Shown: positions 54,147-63,900 of the stretch, piece by piece | How positions within the stretch are numbered: position 1 is the stretch's first letter | How the letters are laid out: the number at the start of each line of letters is the position of its first letter | NCBI GenBank assembly: GCA_965221625.1 | Contig: OZ244903.1 | Coordinates: 496,001-560,000 of the forward strand | Direction: 5' to 3' | From: Bin127 sp965221625 | Lineage (GTDB): Bacteria > Chloroflexota > Dehalococcoidia > Lucifugimonadales > Lucifugimonadaceae | DNA: 64,000 nt | Made by a program: the position numbers and the translations under genes | Notes under the pieces: model-generated | Seen by the model: only the letters and a program-made list of their open reading frames with translations | Databases searched by the model: none | Told to the model about the DNA's origin: nothing

Positions 54147-55949
54147 TCAATCTAGCCCGGTGAGTGACTTCGTTTCGACCTCACGCGCAAAACGAGAGGC
54201 AATCTCGTCGACCGTTATCGCACCCAAGTTCTTGCCCGACCTCGTGCGCACCGCCGCCGAGTCAACTTCAATCTCCCGATCTCCGATCACCAGCATGTAG
54301 TTGATCTTGCGCAGCTGTGCGTTGCGGATCTTCGCATTCATCCGTTCGCTGGCGTCGTCAACCTCGACGCGCAGTCCGACTTCCTTAAGGCGATTAGCGA
54401 CCTCGAACGCGAAGTCGTTATGTCGGTCGGCGATCGGTATGACGGCAGCCTGAACCGGTGCCAGCCAGAGCGGCAAGTCGCCGCCGAGATGCTCAATCAG
54501 CACGCCGAGGAACCGCTCCAGGGAGCCGAGCATCGCGCGGTGAATCATCACCGTACGTTCGCGCTCGCCGTCCGAGTTGACGTACTCCAGATCGAAGCGA
54601 TCCGGTTGGCTGAAGTCGATCTGCACCGTTCCCAGTTGCCACTCTCGATCGAGCGCATCGGGAACAAAGACGTCGATCTTCGGGCCGTAGAATGCACCTT
54701 CACCCGGTTCGACCTCGAACTCATGTTGGCGTTGAATTAGCACTTCTTCAAGCGCACTCTCGGCGCGATCCCACTGCGCGTCGCTCCCCGTGCGCTTTTC
54801 TGGGCGCAGCGACAGCACATAGCGAGCTCGACTGAAGCCGAATAGATCGTAACTCTCCGCCAACATGTCGAGGAAACCGTTCACCTCTTCGGCAATCTGA
54901 TCCGGTCGACAGAAGATGTGCGCGTCGTCTTGGGAGAATGAACGGACACGCGTCAATCCTTGCGTTACGCCCGACAGCTCATAACGATGCAATCGACCGA
55001 AGTCGGCATACCGAATCGGCAGGTCGCGGTACGAGTGCAACGACTTCGAGTAGATGACGGCGTGCGACGGGCAGTTCATCGGCTTGATGCCATACTCCTG
55101 ATCGTCGATCTCGAGCATGTACATGTTGTCGATGTAGTTGTCGTAGTGCCCAGACGTCTTGAACAGGTCCGTCTTGAAGAGCTGCGGCGTTATCACCTCG
55201 TCATAGCCGTAGCGTTCGTAGAGATCGCGGACATAGTCAACGAGCGTGTTGTAAACGAACGTGCCGTGCGGACGGAAGAACGGATTCGCCGGAGCGATCG
55301 GATCGAAGAAGAAGAGTCCCATGCGCGCGCCGAGACGACGATGATCACGACGTTCCGCCTCCTCAAGGAACTTGAGATGCATCTTCAGCGCGTCACGCGA
55401 CTCCCAGGCGGTGCCGTAGATGCGCTGAAGCTGCCGATTCAACTCACTGCCTCGCCAGTAGGCACCAGCAATCCGCGTCAGCTTGAAAGCCGGAATCTGA
55501 CCCGTCGATTCGACGTGCCCGCCTTCGCAAAGGTCGTCGAACTCGCCGTTTGAGTGGCTGGTGAAGGTGATCCGTTCATCTTCCGGAATGCCGTCGATGA
55601 TCTCCAGCTTGTACGGATTGTCCGCCACAAGCTCCTGCGCTTCTTCGCGGGTCACCTCGCGTTCAACGAACGGCGTGTTGGCGCGGATCGACTGCTGCAT
55701 CTCCTTCTCGATAACCTCCAGATCATCAGGAGTGAACGGTTCATCCACGTCAAAGTCGTAGTAGAAACCGTCGGCTGTCGGCGGGCCGAGCGTCAACTTG
55801 GCATCCGGAAACAGCTTGAGAACCGCTTCCGCCATCACGTGAGCCGCCGAGTGTCGAATCACCCGACGTCGCTCCGCCTGCTCCTCGGGCGAAAGGTCCT
55901 TGAACCTGACCCGGCGCGGCTTCTGTTCTTGTTCGACTTTCGAAGTCAT
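54147..55949 (-). CDS. thrS: Threonyl-tRNA synthetase
   Basis: Class II synthetase, 600 residues. The N2 editing domain is present (RHSAAHVMAEAVLKLFPDA with its HxxxH zinc-like motif, and DLCEGGHVESTGQ), then motif 1-3 of the core (MNCPSHAVIYSKSLHSYRDLP, LHRYELSGVTQGLTRVRSFSQDDAH) and the anticodon-binding domain. The N-terminal TGS domain of the common bacterial form is absent; the protein opens with a short basic region (EQKPRRVRFKDLSPEEQ). No T-box element was recognised upstream. Confidence 0.96.
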   Translation of the reverse strand: MTSKVEQEQKPRRVRFKDLSPEEQAERRRVIRHSAAHVMAEAVLKLFPDAKLTLGPPTADGFYYDFDVDEPFTPDDLEVIEKEMQQSIRANTPFVEREVTREEAQELVADNPYKLEIIDGIPEDERITFTSHSNGEFDDLCEGGHVESTGQIPAFKLTRIAGAYWRGSELNRQLQRIYGTAWESRDALKMHLKFLEEAERRDHRRLGARMGLFFFDPIAPANPFFRPHGTFVYNTLVDYVRDLYERYGYDEVITPQLFKTDLFKTSGHYDNYIDNMYMLEIDDQEYGIKPMNCPSHAVIYSKSLHSYRDLPIRYADFGRLHRYELSGVTQGLTRVRSFSQDDAHIFCRPDQIAEEVNGFLDMLAESYDLFGFSRARYVLSLRPEKRTGSDAQWDRAESALEEVLIQRQHEFEVEPGEGAFYGPKIDVFVPDALDREWQLGTVQIDFSQPDRFDLEYVNSDGERERTVMIHRAMLGSLERFLGVLIEHLGGDLPLWLAPVQAAVIPIADRHNDFAFEVANRLKEVGLRVEVDDASERMNAKIRNAQLRKINYMLVIGDREIEVDSAAVRTRSGKNLGAITVDEIASRFAREVETKSLTGLD

Positions 55950-56342
55950 CTCAGTGCATACTCTCTGCCGGACACCCGATCCGGCGCGTTAACTCGGTGA
56001 ACAGCGACAAGCAGTGCAGAAACCGTCTGCGCAGTGAGATAGACCCGTCGCCGTGCGATTGGGGGATTGGCGCGGACTAATTCGATTTTGCGAGCCCGCG
56101 CCTAGGTCGTGAGGGTAGTGCGCCGTTTAAGGTCGCCCTCAGTGGTAGTGCAGGATGCAGACATCATCATCGAATCGCGGCAGAAAAACCGCCTAAACTT
56201 CGTGCCCTGAAGTCTACCATATCCGTGCCAAAGAAACGGGCGATGCGAGCGCAGACGATTGAGACGCGCAGTGCGATGAGCGAGCTAGTTATTGGATGCG
56301 TCGGATTGCAGCTCATTAGACTTGAATCAGGAGATCAGCCCC
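55950..56342. other. Intergenic region between thrS and hicB-like gene
   Basis: Divergent promoter region of 393 bases. I see no protein with family similarity, no tRNA, no T-box AGGGTGG-type sequence and no HicA toxin reading frame. AGGAGAT at 56327-56333 is the ribosome-binding site of the next gene. Confidence 0.5.
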
Positions 56343-56549
56343 ATGAAATTCACAATCACACTCGATCGCGGCGAGGACGGCGTCTGGATCGCAGAATGTC
56401 CTTCCATCCCCGGTTGTATCAGTCAAGGTTCGACCCGCGACGAAGCCGTCGCCAACATCCAAGAAGCCATCGCCATCTGCATCGAAGTCAGAGCCGACAA
56501 CGGCTTGCCCCTCACCATCGAAACGCGCCAAGTAGAAGTGGCAGTCTAA
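56343..56549 (+). CDS. HicB-like antitoxin (orphan)
   Basis: 68 residues with the HicB partial RNase-H fold: KFTITLDRGEDGVWIAECPS, PGCISQGSTRDEAVANIQEA and a final LTIETRQVEVAV strand. It lacks a C-terminal DNA-binding domain. AGGAGAT lies nine bases upstream. No HicA-type toxin was found on either side, so it is either a solitary HicB or its toxin was lost. Its 3' end overlaps the convergent DUF2283 gene by 38 bases. Confidence 0.82.
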   Translation: MKFTITLDRGEDGVWIAECPSIPGCISQGSTRDEAVANIQEAIAICIEVRADNGLPLTIETRQVEVAV

Positions 56550-56751
56550 CCCCGGGGCACCAGCACCGAACTTCAGTCGCGCCGTTTAACGACTTCGCGA
56601 CGATCTTTCCGATAACCTCCACACCCACAACCTTCTCGTCCTCGTTGTAGTCCAGCAGCACACCCGGCGCGACCTCGTGGGAATCGACGATTGGTGCGTC
56701 GTCGAGACGGAGGTAAAGCGCGTCAGCCCGTTGGTCGATTGTGAGTTTCAT
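56512..56751 (-). CDS. DUF2283 family protein
   Basis: 79 residues. MKLTIDQRADALYLRLDDAP ... EVAPGVLLDYNEDEKVVGVEVI is the DUF2283 pattern, small proteins often found beside toxin-antitoxin and HicB-like genes; function is unknown. The C-terminal 25 residues (RCWCPGVRLPLLLGAFRW) are unlike the family and lie in the overlap with hicB, so they may be an extension past a lost stop. Start at 56751 with AGGCAGG upstream. Confidence 0.75.
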   Translation of the reverse strand: MKLTIDQRADALYLRLDDAPIVDSHEVAPGVLLDYNEDEKVVGVEVIGKIVAKSLNGATEVRCWCPGVRLPLLLGAFRW

Positions 56752-56796
56752 GGTTTGCCTGCCTTTTTGGGACACTGCCGCCAATCCGAACCGAAA

Positions 56797-57195
56797 TCAG
56801 AACCCGTTGGTTGCGTAGACCTGCAACTCGGTGTGGCGTGCTAAGGCGTTGAAATCGGCGTCGTTGTGCAGGATCGGGATGTCGTTGCGTATGGCGACGG
56901 AGGCGATGAGGCAGTCGATAAGCTTGCGAACTGTCTCGCCTTGACGACGGCATTGTCGATACAAAGAAGCAGCATCCTCATAGTCTGTGGGTAGAGTAGG
57001 GATGCCAACTCCTCGTGCCATCAACTTACGTAGGCCGGTTAGGTGGGCGTCGTCTCGTGCTCCGGCAAGTAACTCCATGCGCACTGGATCGCAGACAGCG
57101 AATTGACCGGTTAAGATCTCTTCGACTCGCAAGTCTACGTGCGAGCCGGTGTTCCGCAGAAATTCTACCCAAGCGGAAGTATCGATGAGGATCAC
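56797..57195 (-). CDS. vapC: VapC-type PIN-domain toxin
   Basis: Predicted Mg2+-dependent ribonuclease, 132 residues. Acidic active-site positions are in MILIDTSAWVEFL (Asp5), VRMELLAG (Glu), LIDCLIASVA (Asp) and HNDADFNAL (Asp). VapC toxins cleave tRNA or rRNA when their antitoxin decays. The start overlaps vapB by four bases (ATGA), the typical coupling. Confidence 0.92.
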   Translation of the reverse strand: MILIDTSAWVEFLRNTGSHVDLRVEEILTGQFAVCDPVRMELLAGARDDAHLTGLRKLMARGVGIPTLPTDYEDAASLYRQCRRQGETVRKLIDCLIASVAIRNDIPILHNDADFNALARHTELQVYATNGF

Positions 57196-57395
57196 AGTTG
57201 ACGGGAGGCGCGCATCTCATCTAAGTCGCCTTCCCAACCGGAACCACGCATTGCGATGGCTTCCTCAGCCGTCAAAGCTTCCGCGGCTAGTGTGCGGAGT
57301 GCGAAGTTCACTGCCTCGCGCTTGGTTGCCAACTGGTAACGGCGCATCACCTCTGCGCAAGCCTTATCGTCGATATTTACATTTGTGCGTGCCAT
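57192..57395 (-). CDS. vapB: VapB-type antitoxin
   Basis: 67 residues. ARTNVNIDDKACAEVMRRYQ and ATKREAVNFALRTLA form the ribbon-helix-helix DNA-binding region; the C-terminal tail (GSGWEGDLDEMRASRQL) would wrap VapC. The ATG at 57395 follows two direct copies of GGTGTAT on the minus strand, possible VapBC operator half-sites for autoregulation. Confidence 0.88.
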   Translation of the reverse strand: MARTNVNIDDKACAEVMRRYQLATKREAVNFALRTLAAEALTAEEAIAMRGSGWEGDLDEMRASRQL

Positions 57396-57743
57396 ACACC
57401 TACTATACACCAAAGATGCGCGCTGCGAATGCCAACTGTTGCAAGGTGTGCCGGTGTTACCCAAAACCCGCTACTCTTGCGCATCGCTGACGACTACCCG
57501 ATGAAGACACTGTAGGCGAGATCTGCCAGCACGTCATTGCATTGCGACGCAGTCTTGACTGTGGGGCAGCGTATTGAGTCTGGCAAGGTAAATCGCGCGA
57601 CTGCGTCTTCGTCACGCGAAGTCGTGCAGTCGAGTATCCTGTTTTCTGGCACGTGCGGTTCTCCAAAAGAAGTACACGGGATTTGCAACCGCCAATGACC
57701 CCGCGAAAGTTGGGGTAGCGTGACGGGTTTCCACAGCGACGGT
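57396..57743. other. Intergenic region between vapB and the restriction genes
   Basis: About 350 bases containing the divergent promoters. Frames here code without family similarity; a 64-codon minus frame (57494-57688, TTG start) is not supported. No tRNA, terminator or direct-repeat attachment site could be identified. Confidence 0.45.
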
Positions 57744-60700
57744 ATGTCTTCACTTCACAACATCATTGACAACCAGCAAACGACCGTCGCTGAGCACCTG
57801 AAAAGGCACTTGAGCGACGCCGACTCACTCGACTTCGTATCTGCGTACTTCAGCATCTACGGATACGAGCTGTTGATGGGCGAATTGGAGTCCCTAGACA
57901 CGGTGCGTTTCCTCTTTGGTGACCCGACGTCTGTCGACGATCTCGATCCCGGGGCAAAGGAGCCAAAGTCGTTCACAGTTACCGAGGATGGCTTGGCACC
58001 CAACCACGCGATGTTGCAGAAATTCCTCGCTAGGCGTTGTGCCGAATGGGTACGTAAGGATTCTGTCGCCATTCGCTCGATCAGCCAGTCGGACTTCTTG
58101 CACGGCAAGATGTATATGGTGGGTTCGAAAGATCGAGTTGCCGACGCCGTTGTTGGTAGTTCAAACTTCACGAAACGTGGATTAGGCGGTAGCGAGCGAC
58201 CAAATCTTGAAATCAATTTGGCGGTTCGCGATTCCGATACCCTCGCCGAGTTGCGCGATTGGTTTGATGTCTTGTGGCAGGACGACCACCGTACCGAGGA
58301 TGTCAAACAGGGCGTTCTGGACGCGCTTGCGAGAGTCGGAAAAGACCACACACCTGAAGAGGTGTACTACAAAACCCTTTACGAGTTGTTCCGAAGTGGG
58401 CTCGAGGACCGTTTGACTGACGAAGACCAGTTGGTCAGATCCGGCATCGAAAAGACGCAAGTCTGGAAGAAACTGTATGAGTTCCAACGGGACGGTGCCA
58501 AGAGTGCGATCGCAAAGTTGCGGCAACACAACGGTTGCATCCTCGCCGACAGCGTGGGATTAGGAAAGACTTATACAGCGTTGGCGGTGATCAAGCATTT
58601 CGAGTTGGGAGGGCGGCGCGTCCTCGTGCTGTCGCCGCGCAAGCTATACGAGAATTGGTCGCTCTATCCTTCCTATTTCGGTCATCAGCAAAATCCGTTC
58701 AAAGGGGACGGATTCAACTACACCGTTCTAGCGCATAGTGATCTTTCGCGCGAATCTGGCGACTCGCGCGGGGTCAATCTGGCCAGCTTTGACTGGGGTG
58801 GTTACGGCCTTGTCGTAATCGACGAGTCCCACAACTTCCGAAACGACGGAGGCCAGCGGTACCAGAAGTTGCTGAACGAAGTCATCAAGTCGGGTGCCAA
58901 CACGAAAGTGTTGATGTTGTCAGCAACGCCGGTGAACACGTCTCTGATTGACCTAAGGAACCAAATCTATCTGATGTCGGGAGGCAGAGAGTCTGCTTTT
59001 CGTGACAGCCTGAACGTCGGTAACCTTCGCAGAACGATGGCGTCTGCCCAGCGCGAATTCAAACAATGGGAAGCGAGTCAAAAAAAAGGAGAGAGGCGAG
59101 ACAAGACAGCGTTGTTGGAGAACCTCGGCCCGGACTTCCTGCGTCTGCTCGACGGTGTCTCAATCTCGCGCTCCCGTCGTCACATCAAGGAATTTTACGC
59201 AAAAGATATGGCGCGCGTCGGAGAGTTCCCGGTTCGGCAACTGCCCGACAACGTCTATCCGTCGACGGACATTATTGAAGAGCTCTCCTTTGCGTCTCTC
59301 GCCGAACGCATCGGCCAATTCAAGTTGTCGCTTTACCGTCCGAGCGACTACGTCACGGACGACAAGCGCAATGCCGAGTTGGAGGCCCGACGGAAGAACC
59401 AGAACTTCAACCAACGAGACAGCGAACGTTTCTTGGTTGGGATGTTGCTAGTAAATTTCCTCAAGCGGTTAGAAAGCTCACCCCAATCTTTGAAACTGAC
59501 GTTGGAACGCACCATTAGGAAAATCGATGACTTGATCACGAAGATCGATCGCTACGAGAAGGATGTTCTTCATCTGGATGGTGCCCTTTCGAGCGGCGAT
59601 ATCCTGCCCGAAGACGACGAGGACGACGAGGATTACTATGTCAATCGGGGACTTGACCCCTATCGCCTGAGCGAGCTTGATCTGCCCAGATGGTTGGCCG
59701 ACCTCAGTGAAGATCGCTGGACGTTGTCGTCGGTGTTGGCCCAGGTGCAGACCATCACGCCGGACCGAGACGGCAAGCTCAAGGAGATGCGCCGGGCAAT
59801 CCTTGAAAAAGTGAACAATCCTAGTCTAGACCGCGACGACAAAACTAACCGCAAGCTTCTGGTGTTCACGACCTTTAAAGACACGGCGATGTACCTCTAC
59901 GAAAACGTGGAGGACCTTGCTACGGAAGTCGGCTTCACGATGGCGGTGGTTTCGGGGGACGAGACCCGGACCACGTATGGCGAGAACAATTTCAACTCGA
60001 TCTTGACGAACTTCGCTCCGATGGCTCGTCAGCGAAACCAAGCGGACAACTCTTCCGGAATTGATCTCTTGATCGCCACCGACTGCATCTCAGAGGGTCA
60101 GAACTTACAGGACTGTGACACGGTTCTCAACTACGACATCCACTGGAATCCCGTTCGAATTATCCAGCGATTCGGTCGCATCGATCGCATCGGCAGCCGC
60201 AACAATACGGTGCAAATGATCAACTACTGGCCCACCGACGACATGGAGTCATATCTGAACTTGCAAGGCAGGGTTCAAGCGCGTATGGCAGTTGCTGATC
60301 TCGCGGCTACCGGCGACGAAGATCCTTTCGCAGAGACCGATGTGGCAAGAGAGTTGAGTTTCCGCGATGAGCAACTGCTCAAACTCCGAGAGGAAATCGC
60401 AGACTTGGAAGACCTGGAGGGCGGGCCAGTCATAAGCGACTTCACTTTGGACTACTTCATAGCCCAATTGCTGCACTACTTGAAGGCTCACAAGGAAGCG
60501 TTGGAAGCAATCCCGAACGGGGCGTATGCGTTAACCAATTCCGAAAACGCCATTCGACCCGGCGTCATATTCTGTTTACGGCAACAGAACGCAGCAGATT
60601 CTCGTGGAGGACTCCGTTTCGCCAGTCCTGTCCATCCGTTCTACCTCGTGTACATCCTTGAAAACGGTGCCGTCCGATACGGTTGCGGGAACGCTCAGCA

Positions 60701-60983
60701 GACGTTACGGGCGTTTGAGACTGCGTCGATAGGGAAGACAGATGCCTTAATGAACTTGTGTGACCGTTTTGATCGCGAAACAGATCAAGGGCGCAAGATG
60801 GACGTATACGATGGATTACTCGCTTACTGTGTCGCGCAAATCCGCCAATCGCACAATCGCCAGCAAACCACCGGCCTAAGCGCGTCAGGCGACCCCGACT
60901 TCAGGTTGCCCTTGGCATCTGATGTCCCGACAAGTGCGGATGACTTCGAGTTGGTTACGTGGCTCGTCATCAAAGAAGACTGA
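57744..60983 (+). CDS. PLD-type nuclease fused to SNF2-family helicase (restriction/defence)
   Basis: About 1079 residues. The N-terminal domain (1-170) carries one phospholipase D HKD motif: His120-Gly-Lys in DFLHGKMYMVGSKD with GSSNFTKRGL downstream, as in nucleases such as BfiI. The SF2/SNF2 motor follows: Walker A DSVGLGKTYTAL (about 269-280), DESH box VVIDESHNFRNDGG (360), motif III LSATPVNTS and motif VI QRFGRIDRIGSRNN (808). An acidic insertion EDDEDDEDYY occurs near 620. The last 150 residues are unassigned. The next gene, a DNA methyltransferase, starts within its stop (TGATG). Predicted role: translocase-nuclease subunit of a restriction system. GTG at 57720 is an alternative start. 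Confidence 0.88.
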   Translation: MSSLHNIIDNQQTTVAEHLKRHLSDADSLDFVSAYFSIYGYELLMGELESLDTVRFLFGDPTSVDDLDPGAKEPKSFTVTEDGLAPNHAMLQKFLARRCAEWVRKDSVAIRSISQSDFLHGKMYMVGSKDRVADAVVGSSNFTKRGLGGSERPNLEINLAVRDSDTLAELRDWFDVLWQDDHRTEDVKQGVLDALARVGKDHTPEEVYYKTLYELFRSGLEDRLTDEDQLVRSGIEKTQVWKKLYEFQRDGAKSAIAKLRQHNGCILADSVGLGKTYTALAVIKHFELGGRRVLVLSPRKLYENWSLYPSYFGHQQNPFKGDGFNYTVLAHSDLSRESGDSRGVNLASFDWGGYGLVVIDESHNFRNDGGQRYQKLLNEVIKSGANTKVLMLSATPVNTSLIDLRNQIYLMSGGRESAFRDSLNVGNLRRTMASAQREFKQWEASQKKGERRDKTALLENLGPDFLRLLDGVSISRSRRHIKEFYAKDMARVGEFPVRQLPDNVYPSTDIIEELSFASLAERIGQFKLSLYRPSDYVTDDKRNAELEARRKNQNFNQRDSERFLVGMLLVNFLKRLESSPQSLKLTLERTIRKIDDLITKIDRYEKDVLHLDGALSSGDILPEDDEDDEDYYVNRGLDPYRLSELDLPRWLADLSEDRWTLSSVLAQVQTITPDRDGKLKEMRRAILEKVNNPSLDRDDKTNRKLLVFTTFKDTAMYLYENVEDLATEVGFTMAVVSGDETRTTYGENNFNSILTNFAPMARQRNQADNSSGIDLLIATDCISEGQNLQDCDTVLNYDIHWNPVRIIQRFGRIDRIGSRNNTVQMINYWPTDDMESYLNLQGRVQARMAVADLAATGDEDPFAETDVARELSFRDEQLLKLREEIADLEDLEGGPVISDFTLDYFIAQLLHYLKAHKEALEAIPNGAYALTNSENAIRPGVIFCLRQQNAADSRGGLRFASPVHPFYLVYILENGAVRYGCGNAQQTLRAFETASIGKTDALMNLCDRFDRETDQGRKMDVYDGLLAYCVAQIRQSHNRQQTTGLSASGDPDFRLPLASDVPTSADDFELVTWLVIKED

Positions 60984-63900
60984 TGAACACACTAACGACA
61001 AAGACGACTGTTCGATCTGCCCTCAATCAGCTCGCTAACGAAAACTCCGAGACGGCATTCATTGGTTTATTGGAAGCTTTAGGTTACCGAAGCCAACGCC
61101 GCTTGGACGGACAATCTGGCAACGTTCACGACTTCATGTCGGAATTCCGCGCCGACAACATTGGCACCGGCTCCGAACAAGCGTTTCAGCAAGACGCGAC
61201 TGACGTTCGCATCCTATTCCAGATCACCGACGACGAAATTGGCGAGACGTTACAAGGCGGTCTACTGGGATCCGAGAGATTCGACGAGGGCAACGTCCGG
61301 AGCTTCGTGTTCGTTGCAATTCAGCTTGTGCAAAAGTCATACCCACGTGGTCGATATGTTGCATTCACACGCGAGATCAACAAGCGATTCAGAGGTGCAC
61401 CCGCTGTCGTCGTATTCCGAACTGCCGACGGTCGCCTGACCCTAGCGTTCGTCAACAGGAGGCCGAGCAAGAACAATCCAGATCGGCAGGTCTTGGGCAA
61501 CGTTTCCCTTATCCGAGAAGTCGATGCCGGGGACCCGCACCGTGCACATCTCGACATCTTGGAAGAGTTGGAATTGCCTAACCTTCTGAAATGGATCGAC
61601 AGTCGAAGCAGGAAACGCAACTTCGACGGATTATTGGAGGCATGGCTCGATGCACTTAATACTGATGCACTCAACAAACGGTTCTATCAGGATCTTTACG
61701 CTTGGTTTCAACGCGCCATCGGTGAAGCCACTTTCCCCACGGACCCAATCAAGACGCTTAGTCCGGAAGAGCATGTCATTCGACTAATCACGCGGTTGCT
61801 CTTCGTGTGGTTCATCAAGGAGAAAGGTCTCGTCGCCGAGGATCTGTTTGTAGAGAACCAAGTGAGTCGGTTGTTGAAAGACTACGACCCGTATCACGGC
61901 GACTCGTACTATCGCGCAGTCCTGCAAAACCTATTCTTTGCGACTCTCAACACGGAGATCGGTCAGCGACAATTCAGCCAACGAAGCAACACCACTCACC
62001 GCCTGTTCTCGCGCTACCGGTACGCCGATGAAATTGCCGACAGAGAGGGATTGTTGTCCCTGCTTGACAAAACGCCTTTCATCAACGGCGGACTCTTCGA
62101 TTGCCTCGACAGCGAAGAAGCGTCAGGCAAAGGTGGTTACCGCATCGACTGCTTCACTGACAATCCACGTCATCGGGGTGGTTACTCGATTCCCAATCGA
62201 TTGTTTTTCGATGAAGACGCGAACAATCCGGGATTGATCACCTTGTTCAACCGGTACAAGTTCACTGTGGAAGAGAACACCCCAGCGGAGCAGGAAGTCG
62301 CGCTGGATCCGGAACTCCTCGGCAAGGTATTCGAGAACTTGCTAGCAGCCTATAACCCCGAGACCAAGGAGACCGCGCGAAAGCAGACTGGGTCGTATTA
62401 CACTCCACGCGCCGTGGTCGACTACATGGTAGACGAGGCACTGATCGCGGTTTTGACCACTAAGGTGTGTCGCAACGACGAGGCCCAAAGTTCGTGGAAA
62501 GATCGACTGCATTACCTTCTGGATTACGGCGACGCCTTCGACGATGCCGACGAACTGTTCTCCGGGAACGAGAAGTCCGGTGTAGTTGAAGCGATCGCGA
62601 ATCTTAGGGTTCTCGACCCGGCAGTAGGATCTGGCGCGTTTCCAATGGGCGTGTTGCACAAGTTGACCCTGGCCCTGCGTCGCCTTGACGCAGAAAACGC
62701 CCTTTGGGAGGAGTTGCAGAAGGTCAAAGCGGGAGAGCGTGCGAAACAAGCATTCAACACCTCCGAACAGTCCGAAAGGGATGCGGAGCTCGCAGAAATC
62801 AGCGCGACCTTTGAACACTATCGAGGATCGGATTACGGGAGGAAGCTGTACCTCATCCAAAACAGCATTTTTGGAGTCGATATCCAGTCTGTGGCGACGC
62901 AGATCGCAAAACTGCGCTTCTTCATCTCCTTGGCGATAGAACAGAGTCCCACCAAGGAACGCGACGAAAACTACGGTATCCGCCCCCTCCCTAATCTGGA
63001 GACGAGATTCGTGGCGGCTGATGCCTTGCGTGGCATTGGCAACTCCATTCAACTGACATTAGGGCAAACGTCTGAGGTGAACGACTTACTGGAGCAGCTA
63101 AACGCCAATCGTGAACGCCACTTCCATGCCAACACCCGCAGTGAGAAACTCGCATGTCGTCGGCGGGACGTGACCACGCGCAGGGAACTAGCGGGTGCCC
63201 TTGCAGTAGCGGGATTTGCCGCGGAAGACGCGGCCAAACTATCAACTTGGGATCCCTATGACCAGCATGCCAGTGCAGATTGGTTCGACCCAGAGTACAT
63301 GTTCGGTGTCAGCGAAGGGTTCGACGTTGTAATCGGCAACCCGCCGTACATTCAACTACAGAAAAACGCAGGGCGACTCAGGAAGCTATACCAACATCAG
63401 GGGTTCGAGACGTTCGCTAGCACTGGTGACATCTACCAATTGTTCTATGAGCGCGGCTGTCAGCTGCTGGTGAGAGATCGTGGATTTCTCGCTTACATTA
63501 CATCCAACAGTTGGCTCCGAGCGGAGTACGGCAAGGCACTCAGACGCTACTTAGGCACCAATCTCACACCCATGGCTCTGTTAGATCTAGGCAAAGATGT
63601 GTTTGAGGCGGTGATAGTTGACGCCAGCGTCCTGTTGGTGCGATCTGGCCGAAGTGCCGACGCTGCACGCTCTTTCGCATCCGTTGATACGGACAAACTT
63701 GCTGTCAAGTCATTTCCACCAAATCCGCAAGTTTGGCAACGAACACGCATTGCTGGCGATGCGCCTTGGAGCATACTGTCCAACTTGGAGTTGAGCATCT
63801 TAGACAAGATGAACGACAAGGGCACACCACTCAAGGAATGGGATATTTCCATTAACTATGGAATAAAGACGGGGTTGAACGAAGCTTTCATCATCGATAA

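Noticed and set aside
1643..55949. Five aminoacyl-tRNA synthetase genes (metG, leuS, serS, lysS, thrS) as a functional cluster
   Set aside because: They are dispersed on separate transcripts across more than 50 kb with unrelated neighbours, so the count looks incidental.
55950..56230. T-box riboswitch before thrS
   Set aside because: A GAGGGCGACC-like stretch was examined, but the conserved AGGGTGG-N-ACCGCG sequence and a terminator stem are absent.
57494..57688. 64-codon minus-strand frame between vapB and the restriction genes
   Set aside because: It has a TTG start with no ribosome-binding site and a product unlike known families; chance is more likely.
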